Shown piece after piece: positions 22,807 through 35,949 of a stretch of DNA of 64,000 nucleotides; position 1 is the stretch's first letter; the number at the start of each line of letters is the position of its first letter. The DNA is from Zea mays (Eukaryota; Streptophyta; Magnoliopsida; Poales; Poaceae): the NCBI RefSeq assembly GCF_902167145.1, contig NW_023367146.1, forward strand, positions 89,745 through 153,744. The letters run 5' to 3'. The notes beneath the pieces were generated by a model that did not search any database, was not told the origin of the DNA, and worked only from the letters and a program-made list of their open reading frames with translations. The position numbers were made by a program, and so were the translations under genes.

Positions 22807-23459
22807 TGTTGGGTCTATGCTTCGTCGCCGAAGGTCTTCAAGGGAGAAGCGGCTTTATAATGTGTGAGCAGGTATCTTCGGACTTGTATCAGAAAGGGAG
22901 AAGCTCAAAAGATACAAAGGTTGACACAGCGCCGAAGCTGTGAAGCAGGAAAGCTTCGGCATGTTCGCAGAAAAGGGAACCGACTTAAAGATGAAAAGGC
23001 CATTTAGACCTCGATAGAGTGCTATAGAATTATCACCAAATGTAAAGGGCATGTATGTAATTTTGTATGGGTTGTACCCCGTGCCTATAAATAGGTGAAC
23101 AGTACCCCCGTACTGTTCACGTTGACTTGGCATTTGCTTCTGCGTCACATTTGTACTTTCATCTCCTTCCAAGCCGAAGGTACATTTATAATTCGATATT
23201 GTCTCTATTTCTCTATGATGATATAATAAAGTTAAATGTATGATGTTATATGATTATTCATGCCATCTTTTATGTTTCATATGCTTCGTCTTTCATTAAC
23301 GTATACTGTGATCATGAAGGTTCGTCCTTCATGACCTTCGTCCGAAGATCGTTATATCCTAAGGGAAATAATGCTTCAAAGGACGAAGGACTTTATCGTT
23401 TAACATTCTCTGTGTTGCCTTGTTCTTAACTCATAGCATTTGAGAACAAGTCCCCAACA
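22807..23459 (+). repeat. 3' long terminal repeat
   Basis: This LTR is 653 bp, the same length as the 5' LTR, beginning TGTTGGGTCT and ending CCCCAACA. It repeats all LTR signals at an offset of 8916 bp: hairpin 22931-22960, TATA 23085-23094, hairpin 23095-23120 and AATAAA 23225-23230. Only two differences from the 5' copy were seen by eye. Confidence 0.97.
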
Positions 23460-23464
23460 GACCA
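23460..23464. repeat. target-site duplication, right copy
   Basis: GACCA directly follows the 3' LTR and matches 13886-13890. Removing the element and one copy restores an uninterrupted satellite monomer. Confidence 0.97.
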
Positions 23465-23707
23465 TTTCTTGGTCAAAAATCCGTAGGTGTTAGCCTTCGG
23501 TATTATTGTAAATGGTCATTCATGGCTATTTTCGACAAAAATGGGGGTTGTGTGGCCATTGATCATCGACCAGAGGCTCATACACCTCACCCCACATATG
23601 TTTCCTTGCCATAGATCACATTCTTGGATTTCTGGTGGAGACCATTTCTTGGTCAAAAATCCGTACGTGTTAGCCTTTGGTATTTTTGAAAATGGTCGTT
23701 CATGGCT
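23465..23707 (-). repeat. knob180 array, inverted block right of the retrotransposon
   Basis: This continues the minus-oriented block interrupted at 13890. It ends at 23707, where GTTCATGGCT joins TGGTCGATGATC of plus orientation with little or no overlap. Confidence 0.9.
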
Positions 23708-25178
23708 TGGTCGATGATCAATGGCCACACAACCCCCATTTTTTATGAAAATAGCCATGAGCGACCATTTTCAATAATACTAGAGGCTAAGACCTACGGA
23801 TTTTTGACCAAGAAATGGTCTCCACCAGAAATCCAAGAATGTGATCTATGGCAAGGAAACATATGTGGGGTGAGGTGTATGAGCCTCTGGTCGATGATCA
23901 ATGGCCACACAACCCCCATTTTTGTCGAAAATAGCCATGAACGACCATTTTCAATGACACTGAAGGCTAACACCTACGGATTTTTTACCAAGAAATGGTC
24001 TCCACCATAAATCCAAGAATGTGATCTATGGCAAGGAAACATATGTGTAGTGAGGTGTATGAGCCTCTGGTCGAAGATTAATGGCCACACAACCCCCATT
24101 TTTGTCGAAAATAGCCATGAATGACCATTTTCAAAAATACCAAAGGCTAACACATTCGGATTTTTGCCCAAGAAATGGTCTCCACCAGAAATCCAAGAAT
24201 GTGATCTATGGAAAGGAAACATATGTGGGGTGAGGTGTATGAGCCTCTGGTCGACGATCAATGGCCACACAACCCCCATTTTTGTCGAAAATAGCCATGA
24301 ACGACCATTTTCAATAATACCGAAGGCTAACACCTACGGATTTTTGACCAAGAAATGGTCTCCACCAGAAATCCAAGAATGTGATCTATGGCAAGGAAAC
24401 ATATGTGGGGTGAGGTGTATGAGCGTCTGGTCGATGATCAATGGCCACACAACCCCCATTTTGCCGAAAATAGCCATGAACGACCATTTTCAATAATATC
24501 GAAGGCTAACACGTACGAGTTTTTAACCAAGAAATGGTCTCCACCAGAAATCCAAGAATGTGATCTATGGCAAGGAAACATATGTGGGGTGAGGTGTATG
24601 AGCCTCTGGTCGACGATCAATGGCCACACAACCCTAATTTTTGTCGAAAATAGCCATGAACGACCATTTTCAAAAATACCAAAGGCTAACACGTACGGAT
24701 TTTTGACCAAGAAATGGTCTCCACCAGAAATCCAAGAATGTGATCTATGGCAAGGAAACATATGTGTAGTGAGGTGTACGAGCCTCTGGTCGATGATCAA
24801 TGGCCACACTACCCCCATTTTGCCGAAAATAGCCATGAGCGACCATTTTCAATAATATTAGAGGCTAAGATCTACGGATTTTTGACCAAGAAATGGTCTC
24901 CACCAGAAATCCAAGAATGTGATCTATGGCAAGGAAACATATGTGGGGTGAGGTGTATGAGCCTCTGGTCGACGATCAATGGCCACACAACCCCCATTTT
25001 GCCGAAAATAGCCATGAATGACCATTTTCAATAATACCGAAGGCTAACACGTACGAGTTTTTAACCAAGAAATGGTCTCCACCAGAAATCCAAGAATGTA
25101 ATCTATGGCAAGGAAACATATGTGTAGTGAGGTGTATGAGCCTCTGGTCGATGATCAATGGCCACACAACCCCCATTT
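23708..25178 (+). repeat. knob180 array, plus block
   Basis: About eight plus-oriented monomers. Private variants here (TCAATGACACTGAAGG, CACATTCGGATTTTTGCCC, CTGGTCGAAGATTAATGG, ATGTGTAGTGAGG) occur in the reverse orientation in the neighbouring minus block at about 25500-25745. The two blocks therefore share an inverted duplication. Confidence 0.9.
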
Positions 25179-28100
25179 AGCCTTCGATATTATTGAAAAT
25201 GGTCGTTCATGGCTATTTTCGGCAAAATGGGGGTTGTGTGGCAATTGATCATCGACCAGAGGCTCATACACCTCACCCCACATATGTTTCCTTGCCATAG
25301 ATTACATTCTTGGATTTCTGGTGGAGACCATTTCTTGGTCAAAAATCCGTAGGTGTTAGCCTTCGATATTATTGAAAATGGTCGTTCATGGCTATTTCGA
25401 CAAAAATGGGGGTTGTGTGGCCATTGATCATCGACCAGAGGCTCATACACCTCACCCCACATATGTTTCCTTGCCATAGATCACATTCTTGGATTTCTGG
25501 TGGAGACCATTTCTTGGGCAAAAATCCGAATGTGTTAGCCTTTGGTATTTTTGAAAATGGTCATTCATGGCTATTTTCGACAAAAATGGGGGTTGTGTGG
25601 CCATTGATCTTCGACCAGAGGCTCATACACCTCACTACACATATGTTTCCTTGCCATAGATCACATTCTTGGATTTATGGTGGAGACCATTTCTTGGTCA
25701 AAAATCCGTAGGTGTTAGCCTTCAGTGTCATTGAAAATGGTCGTTCATGGCTATTTTCGACAAAAATTAGGGTTGTGTGGCCATTGATCGTCGACCAGAG
25801 GCTCATACACCTCACCCCACATATGTTTCCTTGCCATAGATCACATTCTTGGATTTCTGGTGAAGACCATTTCTTGGTCAAAACCTCACCCCACATATGT
25901 TTCCTTGCCATAGATTACATTCTTGGATTTCTAGTGGAGACCATTTCTTGGTTAAAAACTCGTACGTGTTAGCCTTCGGTATTATTGAAAATGGTCATTC
26001 ATGGCTATTTTCGGCAAAATGGGGGTTGTGTGGCCATCGATCGTCGACCAGAGGCTCATACAACTCACCCCACATATGTTTCCTTGCCACAGATCACATT
26101 CTTGGATTTCTGGTGGAGACCATTTCTTGGTCAAAACCTCACCCCACATATGTTTCCTTGCCATAGATTACATTCTTGGATTTCTGGTGGAGACCATTTC
26201 TTGGTTAAAAACTCGTACGTGTTAGCCTTCGGTATTATTGAAAATGGTCATTCATGGCTATTTTCGGCAAAATGGGGGTTGTGTGGCCATTGATCGTCGA
26301 CCAGAGGCTCATACACCTCACCCCACATATGTTTCCTTGCCATAGATCACATTCTTGGATTTCTGGTGGAGACCATTTCTTGGCCAAAAATCCGTAGGTG
26401 TTAGCCTTCGATATTATTGAAAATGGTCGTTCATGGCTATTTTCGACAAAAATGGGGGTTGTGTGGCCATTGATCATCGACCAGAGGCTCATACACCTCA
26501 CCCCACATATGTTTCCTTGCCATAGATCACATTCTTGGATTTCTAGTGGAGACCATTTCTTGGTCAAAAATCCGTAGGTGTTAGCCTTCGGTATTATTGT
26601 AAATGGTCATTCATGGCTATTTTCGACAAAAATGGGGGTTGTGTGGCCATTGATCATCGACCAGAGGCTCATACACCTCACCCCACATATGTTTCCTTGC
26701 CATAGATCACATTCTTGGATTTCTGGTGGAGACCATTTCTTGGTCAAAAATCCGTAGGTCTTAGCCTCTAGTATTATTGAAAATGGTCGCTCATGGCTAT
26801 TTTCATAAAAAAAGGGGGTTGTGTGGCCATTGATCATCGACTAGAGGCTCATACACCTCACCCCACATATGTTTCCTTGCCTTAGATCACATTCTTGGAT
26901 TTCTGGTGGAGACCATTTCTTGGTCAAAAATCCGTAGGTGTTAGCCTTCGATATTATTGAAAATGGTCGTTCATGGCTATTTTCGGCAAAATGGGGGTTG
27001 TGTGGCCATTGATCATCGACCAGAGGCTCATACACCTCACCCCACATATGTTTCCTTGCCATAGATCACATTCTTGGATTTCTGGTGGATACCATTTTTT
27101 GGTCAAAAATCCGTAGGTCTTAGCCTCTAATATTATTGAAAATGGTCGCTCATGGCTATTTTCATAAAAAAATGGGGGTTGTGTGGCCATTTATCATCGA
27201 CTAGAGGCTCATAAATCTCACCCCACATATGTTTTCTTGCCATAGATCACATTCTTGGATTTTTGGTGGAGACCATTTCTTGGTCAAAAACTCGTACGTG
27301 TTAGCCTTCGGTATTATTGAAAATGGTCGTTCATGGCTATTTTCGGCAAAATGGGGGTTGTGTGGCAATTGATCATCGACTAGAGGCTCATACACCTCAC
27401 CCCACATATGTTTCCTTGCCATAGATTACATTCTTGGATTTCTGGTGGAGACCATTTCTTGGTCAAAAATCCGTAGGTGTTAGCCTTCGATATTATTGAA
27501 AATGGTCGTTCATGGCTATTTTCGACCAAAATGGGGGTTGTGTGGCCATTGATCATCGACCAGAGGCTCATACACCTCACCCCACATATGTTTCCTTGCC
27601 ATAGATCACAATCTTGGATTTCTGGTGGAGACCATTTCTTGGGAAAAAATCCGAATGTGTTAGCCTTTGGTATTTTTGAAAATGGTCATTCATGGCTATT
27701 TTCGACAAAAATGGGGGTTGTGTGGCCATTGATCTTCGACCAGAGGCTCATACACCTCACTACACATATGTTTCCTTGCCATAGATCACATTCTTGGATT
27801 TATGGTGGAGACCATTTCTTGGTGAAAAATCCGTAGGTGTTAGCCTTCAGTGTCATTAAAAATGGTCGTTCATGGCTATTTTCGACAAAAATTAGGGTTG
27901 TGTGGCCATTGATCGTCGACCAGAGGCTCATACACCTCACCCCACATATGTTTCCTTGCCATAGATCACATTCTTGGATTTCTGGTGGAGACCATTTCTT
28001 GGTCAAAACCTCACCCCACATATGTTTCCTTGCCATAGATTACATTCTTGGATTTCTGGTGGAGACCATTTCTTGGTTAAAAACTCGTACGTGTTAGCCT

Positions 28101-29544
28101 TCGGTATTATTGAAAATGGTCATTCATGGCTATTTTCAGCAAAATGGGGGTTCTGTGGCCATTGATCGTCGACCAGAGGCTCATACACCTCACCCCACAT
28201 ATGTTTCTTTGCCATAGATCACATTCTTGGATTTCTGGTGGAGACCATTTCTTGGTCTAAAATCCGTAGGTGTTAGCCTTCGATCCAGACACTCATACAC
28301 CTCACCCCACATATGTTTCCTTGTTGTAGATCACATTCTTGGATTTCTGGTGGAGACCATTTCTTGGTCAAAAATCCGTAGGTGTTAGCCTTCGATATTA
28401 TTGAAAATGGTCGTTCATGGCTATTTTCGACAAAAATGGGGGTTGTGTGGCCATTGATCATCGACCAGAGGCTCATAAACCTCACCCCACATATGTTTCC
28501 TTGCCATAGATCACATTCTTGGATTTCTGGTGGAGATCATTTCTTGGTTAAAAACTCGTACGTGTTAGCCTTCGGTATTATTGAAAATGGTCGCTCATGG
28601 CTATTTTCATAAAAAAATGGGGGTTGTGTGGCCATTGATCATCGACCAGATGCTCACACACCTCACCCCACATATGTTTCCTTGCCATAGATCACATTCT
28701 TGGATTTCTGGTGGAGACCATTTCTTGGTCTAAAATCCGTACGTGTTAGCCTTCGGTATTATTGAAAATGGTCATTCATGGCTATTTTCGACAAAAATTA
28801 GGGTTGTGTGGCCATTGATCGTCGACCAGAGGCTTATACACCTCACCCCACATATGTTTCCTTGCCATAGATCACATTCTTGGATTTCTGGTGGAGACCA
28901 TTTCTTGGTTAAAAACTCGTACGTGTTAGCCTTCGGTATTATTGAAAATGGTCGTTCATGGCTATTTTCAGCAAAATGGGGGTTGTGTGGCCATTTATCA
29001 TCGACCAAAGGCTCATACACCTCACCCCACATATGTTTCCTTGCCATAGATCACATTCTTGGATTTCTGGTGGAGACCATTTCTTGGTCAAAAATTCGTA
29101 GGTGTTAGCCTTCGGTATTATTGAAAATGGTCATTCATGGCTATTTTCGGCAAAATGGGGGTTGTGTGGCCATTGATCGTCGACCAGAGGCTCATACACC
29201 TCTAGTGGAGACCAATTCTTGGTCAAAAATCTGTAGGTGTTAGCCTTTGGTATTATTGAAAATGGTCGTTCATGGCTATTTTCATAAAAAATGGGGGTTG
29301 TGTGGCCATTTATCATCGACTAGAGGCTCGTACACCTCACCCCACATATGTTTCCTTGCCATAGATCACATTCTTGGATTTCTGGTGGAGACCATTTCTT
29401 GGGCAAAAATCCGTAGGTCTTAGCCTCTAGTATTATTGAAAATGGTCGCTCATGGCTATTTTCGGCAAAAATGGGGGTTGTGTGGCCATTGATCATCGAC
29501 CAGACGCTCATACACCTCACCCCACATATGTTTCCTTGCCATAG
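25179..29544 (-). repeat. knob180 array, minus block
   Basis: Minus-oriented monomers begin after a 2-bp overlap (TT, 25177-25178). The block contains an internal duplication with a 2125-bp offset and three copies of the truncation junction that defines the 254-bp unit elsewhere (about 25881, 26134 and 28007). Partial monomers occur at 28284/28285 and about 29203. It ends at 29544-29545, where GCCATAG meets GAATGACC. Confidence 0.9.
25320..28105 (-). repeat. 2125-bp offset segmental duplication
   Basis: 25320-25980 and 27445-28105 share the same order of rare variants: CCGAATGTGTTAGCCTTTGG, a CTTCGACCAGAGG monomer with CTCACTACACATATG, GGATTTATGGTGG, CTTCAGTGTCATT, AAAATTAGGG, and then the GGTCAAAACCTCAC truncation junction. 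The offset holds at 2125 bp across these markers. Confidence 0.8.
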
Positions 29545-32439
29545 AATGACCATTTACAATAATACCGAAGGCTAACACCTACGGATTTTTGACCAAGAAA
29601 TGGTCTCCACCAGAAATCCAAGAATGTGATCTATGGCAAGGAAACATATGTGGGGTGAGGTGTATGAGCCTCTGGTGGAAGATCAATGGCCACACAACCC
29701 CCATTTTTGTCAAAAATAGCCATGAATGACCATTTTCAATAATATCGAAGGCTAACACCTACGGATTTTTGACCAAGAAATGGTCTCCACCAGAAATCCA
29801 AGAATGTGATCTATGGCAAGGAAACATTTGTGGGGTGAGGTGTATGAGTGTCTGGTCGATGATCAATGGCCACACAACCCCCATTTTTGTCGAAAATAGC
29901 CATGAGCGACCATTTTCAATAATACTAGAGGCTAACACCTACGGATTTTAGACCAAGAAATGGTCTCCACCAGAAATCCAAGAATGTGATCTATGGGAAG
30001 GAAACATATGTGGGGTGAGGTGTATGAGCGTCTGGTCGATGATCAATGGCCACACAACCCCCATTTTTGTCGAAAATAGCCATGAACGACCATTTTCAAT
30101 AATACCGAAGGCTAACACCTACGGATTTTTGACCAAGAAATGGTCTCCACCAGAAATCCAAGAATGTGATCTATGGCAAGGAAACATATGTGGGGTGAGG
30201 TGTATGAGCCTCTGGTCGATGATCAATGGCCACACAACCCCCATTTTTGTCGAAAATAGCCATGAACGACCATTTTCAATAATACCGAAGGCTAACACCT
30301 ATGGATTTTTGACCAAGAAATGGTCTGCACCAGAAATCCAAGAATATGATCTATGGCAAGGAAACATATGTGGGGTGAGGTGTACGAGCATCTGGTCGAT
30401 GATCAATGGCCACACAACCCCCATTTTTGTCAAAAATTGCCATGAACGACTATTTTCAATAATACCGAAGGCTAACACCTACGGATTTCTGACCAAGAAA
30501 TCGTCTCCACCAGAAATCCAAAAATGTGATATATGGCAAGGAAACATATGTGGGGTGAGGTGTACGAGACTCTGGTCGATGATCAATGGCCACACAACCC
30601 CCATTTTTGTCGAAAATAGCCATGAACGACCATTTTCAATAATACCGAAGGCTAACACGTACGGATTTTTGACCAAGAAATGGTCTCCACCAGAAATCCA
30701 AGAATGTGATCTATGGCAAGGAAACATATGTGGGGTGAGGTGTATGAGCCTCTGGTCGATGATCAATGGCCACACAACCCCCATTTTTGTCGAAAATAGC
30801 CATGAACGACCATTTTCAATAATATCGAAGGCTAACACCTACGGATTTTTGACCAAGAAATGGTCTCCACCAGAAATCCAAGAATGTGATCTACGACAAG
30901 GAAACATATGTGGGGTGAGGTGTATGAGCCTCTGGTCGACGATCAATGGCCACACAACCCCCATTTTGCCGAAAATAGCCATGAATGACCATTTTCAATA
31001 ATACCGAAGGCTAACACGTACGAGTTTTTAACCAAGAAATGGTTTCCACCAGAAATCCAAGAATGTAATCTATGGCAAGGAAACATATGTGGGGTGAGGT
31101 TTATGAGCCTCTAGTCGATGATAAATGGCCACACAACCCCCATTTTTTATGAAAATAGCCATGAGCGACCTTGAAAATAGCCATGAGCGACCATTTTCAA
31201 TAATACTAGAGGCTAACACCTACGGATTTTAGACCAAGAAATGGTCTCCACCAGAAATCCAAGAATGTGATCTATGGGAAGGAAACATATGTGGGGTGAG
31301 GTGTATGAGCGTCTGGTCGATGATCAATGGCCACACAACCCCCATTTTTGTCGAAAATAGCCATGAACGACCATTTTCAATAATACCGAAGGCTAACACC
31401 TACGGATTTTTGACCAAGAAATGGTCTCCACCAGAAATCCAAGAATGTGATCTATGGCAAGGAAACATATGTGGGGTGAGGTGTATGAGCCTCTGGTCGA
31501 TGATCAATGGCCACACAACCCCCATTTTTGTCGAAAATAGCCATGAACGACCATTTTCAATAATACCGAAGGCTAACACCTATGGATTTTTGACCAAGAA
31601 ATGGTCTGCACCAGAAATCCAAGAATGTGATCTATGGCAAGGAAACATATGTGGGGTGAGGTGTACGAGCATCTGGTCGATGATCAATGGCCACACAACC
31701 CCCATTTTTGTCAAAAATTGCCATGAACGACTATTTACAATAATACCGAAGGCTAACACCTACGGATTTCTGACCAAGAAATCGTCTCCACCAGAAATCC
31801 AAAAATGTGATATATGGCAAGGAAACTTATGTGGGGTGAGGTGTACGAGACTCTGGTCGATGATCAATGGCCACACAACCCCCATTTTTGTCGAAAATAG
31901 CCATGAACGACATTTTCAATAATACCAAATGCTAACACCTACAGATTTTTGACCAAAAATGGTCTCCACCACAAATCCAAGAATGTGATCTATGGCAAGG
32001 AAACATATGTGGGGTGAGGTGTACGAGCCTCTGGTCGATGATCAATGGCCACACAACCCCCATTTTGCCGAAAATAGCCATGAATGACCATTTTCAATAA
32101 TACCGAAGGCTAACACGTACGAGTTTTTAACCAAGAAATGGTCTCCACCAGAAATCCAAGAATGTGATCTATGGCAAGGAAACATATGTGGGGTGAGGTG
32201 TATGAGCCTCTGGTCGATGATCAATGGCCACACAACCCCCATTTTTGTCGAAAATAGCCATGAACGACCATTTTCAATAATATCGAAGGCTAACACCTAC
32301 GGATTTTTGACCAAGAAATGGTCTCCACCAGAAATCCAAGAATGTGATCTACGACAAGGAAACATTTGTGTGGTGAGGTGTATGAGCCTCTGGTCGACGA
32401 TCAATGGCCACACAACCCCCATTTTTGTCGAAAATAGCC

Positions 32440-34130
32440 ATGAATGACCATTTTCAATAATACCGAAGGCTAACACCTACGGATTTTTGACCAAGAATTG
32501 GTCTCCACCAGAAATCCAAGAATGTGATCTATGGCAAGGAAACATATGTGGGGTGAGGTGTATGAGCCTCTGGTCAACGATCAATGGCCACACAACCCCC
32601 ATTTTGCCGAAAATAGCCATGAATGACCATTTTCAATAATACCGAAGGCTAACACGTACGAGTTTTTAACCAAGAAATGGTCTCCACCAGAAATCCAAGA
32701 ATGTGATCTATGGCAAGGAAACATATGTGGGGTGAGGTGTATGAGCCTCTGGTCGATGATCAATGGCCACACAACCCCCATTTTTGTCGAAAATAGCCAT
32801 GGACGACCATTTTCAATAATATCGAAGGCTAACACCTACGGATTTTTGACCAAGAAATGGTCTCCACCAGAAATCCAAGAATGTGATCTATGGCAAGGAA
32901 ACATATGTGGGGTGAGGTGTATGAGCCTCTGGTCGACGATCAATGGCCACACAACCCCCATTTTTTATGAAAATAGCCATGAGCGACCATTTTCAATAAT
33001 ACTAGAGGCTAAGACCTACGGATTTTTGACCAAGAAATGGTCTCCACCAGAAATCCAAGAATGTGATCTATGGCAAGGAAACATATGTGGGGTGAGGTGT
33101 ATGAGCCTCTGGTCGATGATCAATGGCCACACAACCCCCATTTTTGTCGAAAATAGCCATGAATGACCATTTACAATAATACCGAAGGCTAACACCTACG
33201 GATTTTTGACCAAGAAATGGTCTCCACCAGAAATCCAAGAATGTGATCTACGCAAGGAAACATATGTGGGGTGAGGTGTATGAGCCTCTGGTCGACGATC
33301 AATGGCCACACAACCCCCATTTTGCCGAAAATAGCCATGAGCGACCATTTTCAATAATATTAGAGGCTAAGACCTACGGATTTTTGACCAAGAAATGGTC
33401 TCCACCAGAAATCCAAGAATGTGATCTATGGCAAGGAAACATATGTGGGGTGAGGTGTATGAGCCTCTGGTCGATGATCAATGGCCACACAACCCCCATT
33501 TTTGTCGAAAATAGCCATGAACGACCATTTTCAATAATATCGAAGGCTAACACCTACGGATTTTTGACCAAGAAATGGTCTCCACCAGAAATCCAAGGAT
33601 GTGATCTACGACAAGGAAACATATGTGGGGTGAGGTGTATGAGCCTCTGGTCGACGATCAATGGCCACACAACCCCCATTTTGCCGAAAATAGCCATGAA
33701 TGACCATTTTCAGTAATACCGAAGGCTAACACCTACGGATTTTTGACCAAGAAATGGTCTCCACTAGAAATCCAAGAATGTGATCTATGGCAAGGAAACA
33801 TATGTGGGGTGAGGTGTACGAGCATCTGGTCGATGATCAATGGCCACACAACCCCCATTTTTGTCAAAAATTGCCATGAACGACTATTTTCAATAATACC
33901 GAAGGCTAACACCTACGGATTTCTGACCAAGAAATCGTCTCCACCAGAAATCCAAAAATGTGATATATGGCAAGGAAACATATGTTGGGTGAAGTGTACG
34001 AGACTCTGGTCGATGATCAATGGCCACACAACCCCCATTTTTGTCGAAAATAGCCATGAACGACATTTTCAATAATACCAAATGCTAACACCTACGGATT
34101 TTTGACCAAAAATGGTCTCCACCAGAAATC
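32440..34130 (+). repeat. segmental duplication (offset about 5990 bp), copy A
   Basis: The variant order matches 38430-40120: a CAAGAATTGGTCTCC monomer, GGTCAACGATC, a CGTACGAG monomer, ATCCAAGGATGTG, CGAGCATCTGG, TTGCCATGAACGACTATTT, and the shortened GAACGACATTTTCAATAATACCAAATGC monomer. Confidence 0.8.
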
Positions 34131-35552
34131 CAAGAATGTGATCTATGGCAAGGAAACATATGTGGGGTGAGGTGTACGAGCCTCTAGTCGATGATCAATG
34201 GCCACACAACCCCCATTTTGCCGAAAATAGCCATGAATGACCATTTTCAATAATACCGAAGGCTAACACGTACGAGTTTTTAACCAAGAAATGGTCTCCA
34301 CCAGAAATCCAAGAATGTGATCTATGGCAAGGAAACATATGTGGGGTAAGGTGTATGAGCCTCTGGTCGATGATCAATAGCCACACAACCCCCATTTTTG
34401 TCGAAAATAGCCATGAACGACCATTTTCAATAATATCGAAGGCTAACACCTACGGATTTTTGACCAAGAAATGGTCTCCACCAGAAATCCAAGAATGTGA
34501 TCTACGACAAGGAAACATATGTGGGGTGAGGTGTATGAGCCTCTGGTCGACGATCAATGGCCACACAACCCCCATTTTTGTCGAAAATAGTCATGAATGA
34601 CCATTTTCAATAATACCGAAGGCTAACACCTACGGATTTTTGACCAAGAATTGGTCTCCACCAGAAATCCAAGAATGTGATCTATGGCAAGGAAACATAT
34701 GTGGGGTGAGGTGTATGAGCCTCTGGTCAACGATCAATGGCCACACAACCCCCATTTTGCCGAAAATAGCCATGAATGACCATTTTCAATAATACCGAAG
34801 GCTAACACGTACGAGTTTTTAACCAAGAAATGGTCTCCACCAGAAATCCAAGAATGTGATCTATGGCAAGGAAACATATGTGGGGTGAGGTGTATGAGCC
34901 TCTGGTCGATGATCAATGGCCACACAACCCCCATTTTTGTCGAAAATAGCCATGAACGACCATTTTCAATAATATCGAAGGCTAACACCCTACGGATTTT
35001 TGACCAAGAAATGGTCTCCACAAGAAATCCAAGAATGTGATCTATGCTAAGGAAACATATGTGGGGTGAGGTGTATGAGCCTCTGGTCGACGATCAATGG
35101 CCACAAAACCCCCATTTTTTATGAAAATAGCCATGAGCGACCATTTTCAATAATACTAGAGGCTAAGACCTACGGATTTTTGACCAAGAAATGGTCTCCA
35201 CCAGAAATCCAAGAATGTGATCTATGGCAAGGAAACATATGTGGGGTGAGGTGTATGAGCCTCTGGTCGATGATCAATGGCCACACAACCCCCATTTTTG
35301 TCGAAAATAGCCATGAATGACCATTTACAATAATACCGAAGGCTAACACCTACGGATTTTTGACCAAGAAATGGTCTCCACCAGAAATCCAAGAATGTGA
35401 TCTACGACAAGGAAACATATGTGGGGTGAGGTGTATGAGCCTCTGGTCGACGATCAATGGCCACACAACCCCCATTTTGCCGAAAATAGCCATGAGCGAC
35501 CATTTTCAATCATATTAGAGGCTAAGACCTACGGATTTTTGACCAAGAAATG

Positions 35553-35621
35553 AAATAGCCATGAGCGACCATTTTCAATCATATTAGAGGCTAAGACCTA
35601 CGGATTTTTGACCAAGAAATG
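35553..35621 (+). repeat. 69-bp internal tandem duplication
   Basis: The stretch from AAATAGCCATGAGCG to GACCAAGAAATG at 35484-35552 is repeated at once. Both copies carry the private change CAATCATATTAG, so the duplication is recent. It makes a 249-bp composite monomer. Confidence 0.8.
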
Positions 35622-35949
35622 GTCTCCACCAGAAATCCAAGAATGTGATCTATGGCAAGGAAACATATGTGGGGTGAGGTGTATGAGCCTCTGGTCGACG
35701 ATCAATGGCCACACAACCCCCATTTTTGTCGAAAATAGCCATGAACGACCATTTTCAATAATATCGAAGGCTAACACCTACGGATTTTTGACCAAGAAAT
35801 GGTCTCCACCAGAAATCCAAGGATGTGATCTACGACAAGGAAACATATGTGGGGTGAGGTGTATGAGCCTCTGGTCGACGATCAATGGCCACACAACCCC
35901 CATTTTGCTGAAAATAGCCATGAATGACCATTTTCAATAATACCGAAGG

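Larger units (their letters stand above)
13891..23459 (+). mobile_element. Ty3/gypsy (Tat-type) LTR retrotransposon, gag-deleted
   Basis: This 9569-bp element has equal-length LTRs (653 bp), a primer-binding site, a polypurine tract and GACCA target duplications. Its sense ORF runs protease, RT, two RNase H domains and integrase. The second RNase H and a protein gene on the opposite strand behind pol mark the Tat lineage, which includes large grass elements such as Grande; I do not assign a family name. Capsid and nucleocapsid are absent, so the element is non-autonomous as it stands. It carries many CTTCGG/CCGAAG hexamers. Two LTR mismatches in 653 bp would mean roughly 0.1 million years at the commonly used grass LTR rate of 1.3e-8 per site per year. 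Confidence 0.97.
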
